DNA of 64,000 bases from Chitinilyticum litopenaei DSM 21440 (GTDB taxonomy: Bacteria; Pseudomonadota; Gammaproteobacteria; Burkholderiales; Chitinibacteraceae). Numbering within the stretch: the stretch's first letter is position 1; each line of letters begins with the position of its first letter. Under the pieces are notes generated by a model that worked only from the letters and a program-made list of their open reading frames with translations, did not search any database and was not told the DNA's origin. The translations under genes were made by a program, and so were the position numbers. The stretch is from the NCBI RefSeq assembly GCF_000428145.1, contig NZ_ATZJ01000008.1:1-64000 (forward strand). The letters are read 5' to 3'. This document shows, in pieces, positions 43,570 through 51,974 of this stretch.

Positions 43570-43753
43570 AGCGTCAAATTAACCGGAATTGCCCAATCAC
43601 GAAAAAAGAGGGCAGGCCGCACTTGAGAAACCAGCCATTTCCAGTGCGGTTATTTAAATATCAAGTTACGCCAGAAATCCTGACACATTCCCCAGATCAA
43701 GAAAAACCACCTCTAAAAACGCAACAATACAAAGCAAAAAAATCTATTGTCTT

Positions 43754-46120
43754 TCAGTGCACGAGAAGTGCATCTGCATATGCACGCCCCAAAGAACTCC
43801 AAGAGAGAGTAGCAGCAATACAGCTTCTGGCGCTCGCCGTCATATTCTCCCAATCTCTCGCAGATAATGCCTGGACAGCCCTGACCCCCTTTGCCAATTC
43901 CTCAGAGGAAATTGCAATGTAGTCTTTATCTGGACTGAGAGCCGTCCCTCTGACCCCAAACGAAGTGCTGACAATCGGGATGCCTGCTGCAGCATACTCA
44001 ATCACTTTCAGGTTTGATCCTGACCCGCCATCCATCGGATTAAGAGCAACGCCTGCAATCTCAAGCCAAAGGCACTTTTCCGCATCATCAACGACACCGA
44101 GGCAACGGACATTTGCAGGCAACTCTTCAGCTGCTAGCGCATCCTTGACACTTCCCAGCACGATAAAATATGTATCTTCACACTTTCTCGCGGCAGCAAG
44201 CACATGAAAAGCAGCTTCAATATTTGGGCCATGATGACTACCCATGAATAGTGCTATTTTTTCAGGGGCGATTGACATCTGCAGTGAACGAAGTTTTTCT
44301 TTCCGCGCTCCCAAAGAAGTCATTTTTACACGTTCTGTATCTGCACCATTTGCAATAACGACAACACGTTCTGGATCACTCTTCGCAGAGTACAGCTGAA
44401 CAAAGCGTTCGGCATCGCCATCACTGCATGAAATCACCATCTCGGCATCGCGATACGCCTGTGCCTCAAGTGCAGCGATACGCTCGGCCACATCAGGCTG
44501 GTTTTTATACATTGCAGCCTTTAAATCCGCTTCAACATTATGGGCTTCATAAATCCACTTTTCACCACCAGCCAGTAAAAAGACAGGCAGAGAATACGGA
44601 TGACTGCAAATGAACTGCCCTCCTTGCTCCAGTGCCAGCTCAATAGCTTTTCTCCACTCTGGCAGCATGTCCGGATGTCTTGCGGCAACCCAGTCAACAC
44701 ACGAGACTCCCAACCGTCTCTCTTCTTCTTCACAGAGACGTAAAAAATCCACGCCAACCGGCACCAATGTCTCAAACAAACCTGGCGCAAGCCTACGCCT
44801 GCTCGAAACCTTGGCAGACGGTGCCAGATTGATGAGATGAACTTCAAAACCTAGGCGGGCCAACTCTCGATACAAATTGAACAATCTAGCTTGCCCTCCG
44901 CTAACTGGAGGGAAAACGGGAAAAGTATTCAGGACGGTCAAACGTCTTGAGCTGTGACGTTGCGCAGGGGCCAACAAATTTTCGGCAAGACCCTGCCATG
45001 TTATTCCAGCCACAGTCAACGAAGCATTACGGCCCATTTCCTCAGATACGCTGACATTTGACAAATCGGCAAGGGCTCCAGCAATTGCTTGCAGAGTAGG
45101 CTCAACAATCCTGCCATTTTTACCGTCCTCGACCAACTCAACAATTCCACCACTATCCGTGCATGTCAACACCGGTTTCGCTGCACGCATTGCCTCGAAC
45201 CCAATCAACCCAAAATCTTCTTTCTCGGGAATGAAAGGGACAAATAATGCCTTGGCATACTCTTGAGCCAACTGCACCTCGCTAACATGGCCAAGCAGTT
45301 CAATGCTTGGATCACCAGCAATCAATGACTCAAGCTCGGCTGCCTGTGGACCAGTTCCGGCAATTCTCAAGGGGATTTTGAGCCCAGCCTTCCTGTATGC
45401 CTTGATCAAGAGGTCTAGTCTCTTTGGAGCATCAAGTCGACTGGCCGTGAAAATATGCATTCCGGCAGCATCATTTTCAGAGGGCGAGACAGCAAGTGCG
45501 CTGGGGTGATATGCAACATCAATTTGCACATTTTGGGGGAAGTAATACTCGCGCCCTGCAACTTCATGTGCAATTGCCATATAGCGGCTTATGCCACTCG
45601 GGCGCAAGGCAACCCGATCAAAAAAATGCACAACCCTACGCAGCAATTGACCTGGCAGCGAGCAATGCTCTGGCAAAAGCACTCCTGCTTGCTTTAATCG
45701 ATCAAGTTCATCAAAACAAGACTTGAGGCTAATCCGGTCAGGTGCGGGCTCATCCAGCAGGGCAAACAATGCTCCATAGCGCTCTCTGAGTTCGGGATCT
45801 TGCTTGCTCAGATGAGCGGGGTACGTATCATAAAGCCCCCTTAATGTGTGCTGCATGTATACAACATGATCACGGTGCTCAACCATCCAAGCCGGATATT
45901 TTGTCGTAATGACTCTATCGAAATGATCGAGATTTAGCTCAGAGAAGTGCTTGTAACTAGAAATTATTGACCAAAAATCTTGCTCCGGGGACGGCAGCTT
46001 TATCATTTCAGCAATAACACCAGGGGTCTGATTCAATTGTATCCAGATGCCGCGCCAGATATTTTCAGCCCCCCCCCAAACAAAGGGAACACTACTGGGA
46101 GCAAGCAAGGCAACTTTCAC
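43754..46120 (-). CDS. Two-domain glycosyltransferase (GT4-GT4 fusion) with a G9 tract near its start
   Basis: A 788-residue protein of two GT-B transferases in series. The first (about 1-395) has GGAENIW at the acceptor loop and ALFVPFIPEKEDFGLIGFEA at the donor site. The second (about 405-788) has FPPVSGGQARLFNLYRELAR and a late donor loop NPMDGGSGSNLKVIEYAAAG. It probably adds two sugars in sequence to the polysaccharide. Codons 14-18 contain nine G in a row on the coding strand (46069-46077), where a slip would end translation early. It is the last gene of the cluster, three bases after the preceding GT4 gene, and visibly A+T-richer than the housekeeping genes. Confidence 0.88.
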   Translation of the reverse strand: MKVALLAPSSVPFVWGGAENIWRGIWIQLNQTPGVIAEMIKLPSPEQDFWSIISSYKHFSELNLDHFDRVITTKYPAWMVEHRDHVVYMQHTLRGLYDTYPAHLSKQDPELRERYGALFALLDEPAPDRISLKSCFDELDRLKQAGVLLPEHCSLPGQLLRRVVHFFDRVALRPSGISRYMAIAHEVAGREYYFPQNVQIDVAYHPSALAVSPSENDAAGMHIFTASRLDAPKRLDLLIKAYRKAGLKIPLRIAGTGPQAAELESLIAGDPSIELLGHVSEVQLAQEYAKALFVPFIPEKEDFGLIGFEAMRAAKPVLTCTDSGGIVELVEDGKNGRIVEPTLQAIAGALADLSNVSVSEEMGRNASLTVAGITWQGLAENLLAPAQRHSSRRLTVLNTFPVFPPVSGGQARLFNLYRELARLGFEVHLINLAPSAKVSSRRRLAPGLFETLVPVGVDFLRLCEEEERRLGVSCVDWVAARHPDMLPEWRKAIELALEQGGQFICSHPYSLPVFLLAGGEKWIYEAHNVEADLKAAMYKNQPDVAERIAALEAQAYRDAEMVISCSDGDAERFVQLYSAKSDPERVVVIANGADTERVKMTSLGARKEKLRSLQMSIAPEKIALFMGSHHGPNIEAAFHVLAAARKCEDTYFIVLGSVKDALAAEELPANVRCLGVVDDAEKCLWLEIAGVALNPMDGGSGSNLKVIEYAAAGIPIVSTSFGVRGTALSPDKDYIAISSEELAKGVRAVQALSARDWENMTASARSCIAATLSWSSLGRAYADALLVH
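46069..46077 (-). repeat. G9 homopolymer within coding sequence
   Basis: Nine consecutive G on the coding strand in codons 14-18 (VWGGA) of the two-domain glycosyltransferase. Confidence 0.9.
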
Positions 46121-46123
46121 GAT

Positions 46124-47152
46124 TCAATTCTCCAGCAAACGATTGACCACATTGGTCCACGATATCCCGAACTCCGACCAGTTCATACGGGCAGCAAGCC
46201 CCATGCGCTTAACTTCCTGCGGCCTGCGCCGGATTTGCTGAAGAACCTCAGCAACCGCCTGAGGATCTGGCTCGACCACCCAGCCAGTCTCACCATTTCT
46301 TACAAACTCAAGCGGCCCGCCACTATCGGAGCAGGTAATCACTGGCTTACCCGATAGCATCGCCTCATGGGTTATATAGCCATAATCTTCATCAAAAGGG
46401 GCAAAAAAAACAGCGTCCGCATGCGCGTAATAAAGCCTCTTCTCTGCATCGGAAATGCGCCCCAACAGGCGAACACGGCTCTCGAGTTTCAGTTCTGCAA
46501 TGAGTTCTTCCAATGCCGCTCTTTGCCCGCCATCGCCAGCAAAAAGAACTGGCAGCGACTCTGGCGCCAGGGCCAAAGCTCTTACCAGCAGATCTTGCCG
46601 CTTGAGTGTTTCAATTCGGCTTGGACAAAACACGTAGCCGAGTGGCTCTGCAAGGAAAAGCGCTTCGGCCTGTGGGGGTGGATGGTAAAGTGGCTCGGCA
46701 TTTACACCATTAAATCGACGCAAACGGTCAGCAACCGTTTGCGAATTGGCCATGACGCGCTTGCATCGCGCAAAACTGCGTTGATCATAGGCAACCACCT
46801 TCTCACGCAGTGCAGCAAGCTCCGGACTTGCAGTCTGGGGGTCATACAACTCATATACAGCTCGATGCTGGTGCATTACCCAAGCGACATGATCATCATG
46901 CATAGCGCCATAACCTGGAAACTGCAGGCTGATGAGCTTATCGACTCGATAATTATTTGGTGCGCGCAGATCAAGTCGAGCAAGCCATTCCATCAGATCC
47001 ATGATGGTCTGCTCAGGCTGGAAGGTAAACGGAAAGCGCAAAAGCTCTACTTGACAACCTGCCGAACGCAAAGCATCACACACCCCATTGACATGGTAAT
47101 CAGCCCCACCATGAATAAAAGGTGCAATGCTGGCAGTTACCAGCACCCTCAT
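46124..47152 (-). CDS. Glycosyltransferase family 4
   Basis: A 342-residue GT-B transferase opening MRVLVTASIAPFIHGGADYH and carrying the donor-site loop FFAPFDEDYGYITHEAMLSG, GKPVITCSDSGGPLEFV. The same AKPVLTCTDSGG-like stretch in the next gene suggests the two are related in origin and act on one glycan. Its ATG overlaps the methyltransferase stop (ATGA), which fixes the start over a longer open frame. A run of eight T (coding strand) occurs in the AVFFAPF codons. Donor and linkage cannot be told. Confidence 0.9.
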   Translation of the reverse strand: MRVLVTASIAPFIHGGADYHVNGVCDALRSAGCQVELLRFPFTFQPEQTIMDLMEWLARLDLRAPNNYRVDKLISLQFPGYGAMHDDHVAWVMHQHRAVYELYDPQTASPELAALREKVVAYDQRSFARCKRVMANSQTVADRLRRFNGVNAEPLYHPPPQAEALFLAEPLGYVFCPSRIETLKRQDLLVRALALAPESLPVLFAGDGGQRAALEELIAELKLESRVRLLGRISDAEKRLYYAHADAVFFAPFDEDYGYITHEAMLSGKPVITCSDSGGPLEFVRNGETGWVVEPDPQAVAEVLQQIRRRPQEVKRMGLAARMNWSEFGISWTNVVNRLLEN

Positions 47153-48555
47153 GACTGCGCCTTTTTCCAGGCAACTAGGGCATAATCCTGAGGCCCACAC
47201 AAATGACCATTAACACGCTCCGTCAGCGGGTCATTTCCTGGCACTTTCGCACCATCTGGATAGGGATTAAGCCGGAGCACTTCACAATCAGTGAATCCAT
47301 GATACTCAGCCAAAAACTGCAAGCTTGTCGGCGTCACGGGATTTCGATGAGTAAAGTCATGATAGAAGGTATGACTTCCGACAAGAACATTCTCAGGATT
47401 TGGGGTCTCAAGAATCATGACGCCCCCTGGAGCCAGTGCTGCAAATGACTTCTGAATCATTTGAAACAATGCATCAAATGGTAAATGCTCAACAAGGTGA
47501 AAGGATGTGATCGCCGAAAGTGATTTCGCAGGCACGCCATCCAAAGCACTCAAAGCATCCATCTCATATGCCTGAAGACCCTGCTGGCAACAATAATCAA
47601 TCATGGCAGCACTTAAGTCCACACCTGAAGCGGGGATGTTCTCATTAACTAAAATACTGAGCCACTCTCCCCTACCACAAGCAATATCCAACACACTACC
47701 TCTGGATTGGCTCAAGGCGCGGCGAATGATCGGAAGAAACAGCCGTTGCCTGCCAGCAATAGCTGAATTGTCACCACGAAAATGATCTTCAAACGCCAGA
47801 TAATATCGATCCAAATCCTGTGAAAGATCATCATCAGCTGAGACTTTTGCATGCAGATCATCTACAAAATCAGTACCGACGCACCGTGATGCAAGAGACT
47901 CCTGAAAAGCAATTAGCCTTTGCTGCTCATGCCTGACACTACTCGAAAAAGCCTGCATGGCTCCAAGCATGCCCCTTTGAAAACCGGCGTGCTGCACTGA
48001 TACCTTATGGACTTGCGCAGCAAGCTGCTGTTGCTCTTGACCAAGCACAGCAAGCCTTTCCCCCTGAATATCCAGCTCTCTTAAAGTGGCCATTATTGCC
48101 ACAAATGAGCGATTGGTAGTGAATCGCCACATTAGCAAAGCAACGAGCTTTGTCACCTTGATGGTTAACGAGGCAGCGGGCTTCGACTTGAAAAAACGAA
48201 TCGCACGGACAATCATGCGATCTAAGAAACCCAAGCGCCTGAGTTGTAAATTCTTCTGAGTCGCAAGACGAAAAAGCAATTCAAGTCGTGACAAGCGGCC
48301 ACTACTGATCTCTGGAAGCAGGCCTTGAATTGCTGACGTTTCAGGCATCTTGCCAAGGAGTAATTGATTCGCCGCACAAATAAAAAACCGATCAGCGGGC
48401 TGGAATAGAACCTCCCCCATGGAGCTCGGCCACTGGAGTTCGACCTTCTGCAGATCAGGCATAGAGCCACTATACACTGGGTCAATATCAGTCACTGCCT
48501 CTACCTGGCGAGCCTCATCACGAACCCTTGCAATGATTTCATCAATATTTGTCAT
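47149..48555 (-). CDS. SAM methyltransferase with DUF4214-like N-terminus and coiled coil
   Basis: A 468-residue protein in three parts. Residues about 53-105 (ANQLLLGKMPETSAIQGLLP, SSGRLSRLELLFRLATQ) resemble a DUF4214 unit. Residues about 165-230 are predicted coiled coil (RLAVLGQEQQQLAAQVHKVS). The C-terminal part is a class I methyltransferase with VLDIACGRGEWLSIL as SAM loop and ITSFHLVEHLPFDALFQM. By analogy with WbdD of E. coli O9a, a methyl cap on the growing chain that sets its length is plausible. It overlaps the Wzt start region by one base (TGATG). Confidence 0.82.
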   Translation of the reverse strand: MTNIDEIIARVRDEARQVEAVTDIDPVYSGSMPDLQKVELQWPSSMGEVLFQPADRFFICAANQLLLGKMPETSAIQGLLPEISSGRLSRLELLFRLATQKNLQLRRLGFLDRMIVRAIRFFKSKPAASLTIKVTKLVALLMWRFTTNRSFVAIMATLRELDIQGERLAVLGQEQQQLAAQVHKVSVQHAGFQRGMLGAMQAFSSSVRHEQQRLIAFQESLASRCVGTDFVDDLHAKVSADDDLSQDLDRYYLAFEDHFRGDNSAIAGRQRLFLPIIRRALSQSRGSVLDIACGRGEWLSILVNENIPASGVDLSAAMIDYCCQQGLQAYEMDALSALDGVPAKSLSAITSFHLVEHLPFDALFQMIQKSFAALAPGGVMILETPNPENVLVGSHTFYHDFTHRNPVTPTSLQFLAEYHGFTDCEVLRLNPYPDGAKVPGNDPLTERVNGHLCGPQDYALVAWKKAQS

Positions 48556-49760
48556 CAGCTTATCCGGCTAACTGTTGTTTCCAGCCTGGCGACACCTGCA
48601 AACACCTCATCACTTAAAACGGTGAAAGTGCAGGCGTGATCCCACCAGTCGTAATTGTCATTCAGATGGTGGTAGCTGGAATGCAGCGCCACACTCAGAT
48701 TGTATGTTCCCGCCCCCAAAGCTAGAGCAGCTATATCGAAAGCAACCACATGATCTGCCCCCTGTCCACCAGCGGGAAGTGCCACCCCCTTGATGAAACT
48801 GTTGGTGCCAAAAACTTCATTTCCCACGCGGTCCTTTATCAGCATTCCAACGGTCAGATCGTCAACGACACGATTCAGTCGGTATGATACGAGCAAACGG
48901 GCCGGAGCATTACTTTGCAAGACCTCGGCAGATTGTCCCGAGGCATTCTGCAAAACGACTTGGGTAATTTCTGCGTCGCCTGTACCAGAACGCACACCTT
49001 CTTCGCTTACAATTTTAATTTGGGCATTGTCACGCTCGGATATCAGGGCATTGTAATAGTCCAGCACTTCACCAGGATCACCATCACGGACCATGTCGCC
49101 CCGATCAAGCAAGATTGCACGATTGCAAATTGATTTGATGGCAAGCGGATCATGCGAGACAAAAAGCAGAGTTGTGCCTTTTTGTCGATAATCCTTGATG
49201 CGATCAAAACATTTATGCTGAAAATAGGCATCTCCAACTGAAAGAGCCTCATCGACAATCAGAATATCCGGACGGATTGCCGTAGCAACGCTAAATGCCA
49301 GACGCATCTGCATGCCACTGGAATATTTCTTGATAGGCACATCAAAGTACTCTCCAAGCTCAGAGAAGGCCATCATCCCATCGATATGCTCGTGAATTTC
49401 ATCACGACTGAAACCGAGCAGCTGCCCTGAGATATAGGCATTCTGCCTGCCTGTCAGCTCTTCATGAAATCCGACACCAAGCTCCAGCAAAGCGCTTACC
49501 CGGCCTTCAAGGGAAACCAGGCCCGAGGTAGGCGCGAGGGTTCGGCAAATCAACTTGAGCAGAGTACTCTTGCCAGAGCCATTACGCCCGACGATGGCAA
49601 GCGCCTCACCCGGTGCGACACGGAAACTAATGTTACGCAACACCTGCTTGTGATATGCACGGCCCGGCACATTAATACCGCACAATGCAAGTATTTTTGC
49701 AAGACGCCCGCGATAGATCGTGAAGCACTTGTTAAGCTGATTGACAACAATTGTACCCAT
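48555..49760 (-). CDS. wzt: Polysaccharide ABC transporter ATPase Wzt with carbohydrate-binding C-terminus
   Basis: A 401-residue ATPase energising export of lipid-linked polysaccharide across the inner membrane. Walker A is GRNGSGKST, the signature YSSGMQMRLAFSVA, Walker B ILIVDEALSVGD. Beyond the roughly 250-residue ATPase lies a 150-residue beta domain (VLQSNAPARLLVSYRLNRVV, GAGTYNLSVALHSSYHHLND) like the Wzt C-domain that reads the chain's terminal modification. The start at 49760 follows the permease stop by one base; a longer frame overlaps that gene. The next gene encodes the methyltransferase that may make the recognised cap. Confidence 0.93.
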   Translation of the reverse strand: MGTIVVNQLNKCFTIYRGRLAKILALCGINVPGRAYHKQVLRNISFRVAPGEALAIVGRNGSGKSTLLKLICRTLAPTSGLVSLEGRVSALLELGVGFHEELTGRQNAYISGQLLGFSRDEIHEHIDGMMAFSELGEYFDVPIKKYSSGMQMRLAFSVATAIRPDILIVDEALSVGDAYFQHKCFDRIKDYRQKGTTLLFVSHDPLAIKSICNRAILLDRGDMVRDGDPGEVLDYYNALISERDNAQIKIVSEEGVRSGTGDAEITQVVLQNASGQSAEVLQSNAPARLLVSYRLNRVVDDLTVGMLIKDRVGNEVFGTNSFIKGVALPAGGQGADHVVAFDIAALALGAGTYNLSVALHSSYHHLNDNYDWWDHACTFTVLSDEVFAGVARLETTVSRIS

Positions 49761-49761
49761 A

Positions 49762-50550
49762 TTACAGCTCATCCATGACTTTCTGGATATTTCGGCGATA
49801 GAATGGCACAAAGATGGCAAAAAGAATGATGCCAAGCAGCAAGGCCTTTACAAATGCAAACCAAGGAATTTCATGACCAAGAAGCACAGCCCTGCCGGGC
49901 TCGATCAGCCACAAGAATGGGTTAAGCTGAAAAATTTCCCGGATTGAAGCGGGAACAATCGCAACTGAATAGACAATAGGCGTTGCCCAGAAAAGGATCT
50001 GCATTGCAGAATCGACGAACTGTCCAACATCGCGTACATTGGCATTCAGCAAGGCCAATATTCCAGCAAGAGGAAAAATCCAGCCAGCAGCAACCACCAG
50101 CTGCAGGAAATACACTGGAACAATCAGTAAGTTGAACTCACCAATCAGCAGCAAGAAACCCCAAAATATCAAAGCCATCACAGAGGCATTAAATGCAGCA
50201 ACTGCTGCAACAGCAAGAAGCGGTATGATTTTTGAAACACCGTTTTTTTTCAGCAGATTGGCATTGTCCACAAGGTACTGTTTTCCGCGCAGAATCAGCT
50301 CGGACATGAACTGCCACATTACCATGCCGCTGGTAAGATAGACGGTATAACCATATGTGGTTTGTACACCGGGCAAGCGGGATTTCATCAAATCAGCAAA
50401 AATTACGCTGTAAGTAAAAATCAATACAATTGCAGGCAGAAAAAGCCATAACCAGCCCAGCATGGAGCCACTGTATCTGGCCTTCAATTCACGACTGACC
50501 AAGGCCTGGAACAACCAGCGCGCGCCCCACAAACGTTCAAGCAATCCCAT
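49762..50550 (-). CDS. wzm: Polysaccharide ABC transporter permease Wzm
   Basis: A 262-residue ABC-2 type permease with six hydrophobic helices, opening LWGARWLFQALVSRELKARY and GSMLGWLWLFLPAIVLIFTY, the family hallmark. Typical GMVMWQFMSELILRG and LLIVPVYFLQLVVAAGWIFP segments are present. It pairs with Wzt to move an undecaprenyl-linked glycan. The start at 50550 overlaps the end of the VanZ-like gene by 14 bases. A run of eight A lies in its NLLKKNG codons (50243-50250). Confidence 0.92.
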   Translation of the reverse strand: MGLLERLWGARWLFQALVSRELKARYSGSMLGWLWLFLPAIVLIFTYSVIFADLMKSRLPGVQTTYGYTVYLTSGMVMWQFMSELILRGKQYLVDNANLLKKNGVSKIIPLLAVAAVAAFNASVMALIFWGFLLLIGEFNLLIVPVYFLQLVVAAGWIFPLAGILALLNANVRDVGQFVDSAMQILFWATPIVYSVAIVPASIREIFQLNPFLWLIEPGRAVLLGHEIPWFAFVKALLLGIILFAIFVPFYRRNIQKVMDEL

Positions 50551-50857
50551 ACAACACCATGAAGTTAATACCGCAGGCCAACAGGATGCCGACGCCATTG
50601 GCCAAAACATCCCAATAACAGCAACGACGCCCGAACCGCGGCTGCAACCACTCAATCAGAATCCCTGCCAGCATTGGAAACAGCGCAGCCTGCCACCAGG
50701 GCAGAACCTGGAGCAATAGCAGCGATAATGTCCCATAAGCCATGGCATGCAGCAGCTTGTCATTGCGAATTGGCAACCTGTCGGTCACATCGACAAACGA
50801 GCCAAAAGCAATCAAGGCAAGGAGCAGCATTGCCAGCAGGGCAAGAAGATAAGTCAC
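50537..50857 (-). CDS. VanZ-like small membrane protein
   Basis: A 106-residue protein of three to four membrane helices with the VanZ-family pattern DRLPIRNDKLLHAMAYGTLS and EWLQPRFGRRCCYWDVLANG, ending in GVGILLACGI. Function in Gram-negatives is unclear; the family occurs often in surface-glycan loci. The start is a GTG at 50857, one base after the stop of the upstream glycosyltransferase. Its end overlaps the wzm start by 14 bases, so it is part of the operon. Confidence 0.8.
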   Translation of the reverse strand: MTYLLALLAMLLLALIAFGSFVDVTDRLPIRNDKLLHAMAYGTLSLLLLQVLPWWQAALFPMLAGILIEWLQPRFGRRCCYWDVLANGVGILLACGINFMVLYGIA

Positions 50858-50858
50858 C

Positions 50859-51974
50859 TTACGAGACCGTCTTGTAAAGCTCGACAGTCTCGTGCGCGCA
50901 GGCCTGCCAGGTATAAGTACTGGCACGCAACAGCGCCGCTTTGGACAGTGCCAGCCCCAACTCGGGGCTCTCCAGCAATTTGCAGATCACATCGCTCAGT
51001 TCTTCGACGGCCCCAGCCTGACAGGTCAGCACGCAATCATGCCCCACTTCGCTCATGGCCGAATTTGCAGTGGTAATGACGGGGGTTCCGACCGCCATGG
51101 CTTCAAGCACTGGCAGGCCAAAACCTTCATAGCTGGAAGGGTAAACCAGCATCTGGGCGCCCTGCAGAAGCGCGGGCAGAGCCGCCTCATCGACATAGCG
51201 CAACCACAGCACGCCGTCGTCAGCACTCAGCCTTGGCAAGAGTTCGTCACTGAGCCACCCCAATTTGCCAGCGACAACCAGACGGCGACCTTCCTTGAGC
51301 GCACTGGGCAATCGCGCCCAGGCATCCAGAACATCAACAACGCGCTTGCGCGGCTCTATCGTGCCGACATACAGGATATATGGCGTATCAGCCAGCCCGA
51401 GGGACCGCAAGGCGGCCGGATCTGCCGCCGAGGGCTGATAACGCACGAGATCAACCCCGTTCGGCGTGACACGCACGCGCGATTCCAGGCCTGGCTGCCA
51501 GTCCAGCAGCTCTCGCCGGGTGAACTCCGAAACGACGGCAATTCCGGCTGCGCGCTCAAGAGCGGGCCGCAGATACCTGTTGAGAAAGCGCACGCGCTCG
51601 GCCGGGTGCCATTCCGGATGCCGCAGATGTGAAAGATCGTGCACCGTGATGACCGTACGGCCATGCAGCTGACTTGGAATGTAATTGGGCTCGTGCAGAA
51701 TTGCATCTGCTGGCAAGCGCTCGGCGCGCATACGGTCGAGCCAGAACTTGGCCTGCCGTGCCACACTGCGCAGAGGGCCCAGTCGTGCAGCAAGAGCCCG
51801 CGCCTGGTTCTCCATGGCGGGAGGCTCGGCACTACTGACGCGCTTGCCGCCCCGGAGGAACTCCAGACTTGCCACATCCGGCTGAGCAGGCAAGTTCGCA
51901 GCCAGTTCCGCCGCATAACGCCCGATCCCGGTCAGGGGATGACTGATGCAATTCGCCGAGAAAATAATGTGCAT
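50859..51974 (-). CDS. Glycosyltransferase family 4
   Basis: A 371-residue GT-B transferase. The opening MHIIFSANCISHPLTGIGRY and the segments VITVHDLSHLRHPEWHPAER, FTRRELLDWQPG and YVGTIEPRKRVVDVLDAWAR are those of GT4 mannosyltransferase-like proteins such as WbdB/MtfB. The donor loop is YPSSYEGFGLPVLEAMAVGT with the E-x7-E pair. A GDP-mannose donor fits the manC and manB genes directly upstream. The ATG at 51974 overlaps the manB stop by one base (TGATG), favouring it over the TTG just before. Confidence 0.9.
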   Translation of the reverse strand: MHIIFSANCISHPLTGIGRYAAELAANLPAQPDVASLEFLRGGKRVSSAEPPAMENQARALAARLGPLRSVARQAKFWLDRMRAERLPADAILHEPNYIPSQLHGRTVITVHDLSHLRHPEWHPAERVRFLNRYLRPALERAAGIAVVSEFTRRELLDWQPGLESRVRVTPNGVDLVRYQPSAADPAALRSLGLADTPYILYVGTIEPRKRVVDVLDAWARLPSALKEGRRLVVAGKLGWLSDELLPRLSADDGVLWLRYVDEAALPALLQGAQMLVYPSSYEGFGLPVLEAMAVGTPVITTANSAMSEVGHDCVLTCQAGAVEELSDVICKLLESPELGLALSKAALLRASTYTWQACAHETVELYKTVS

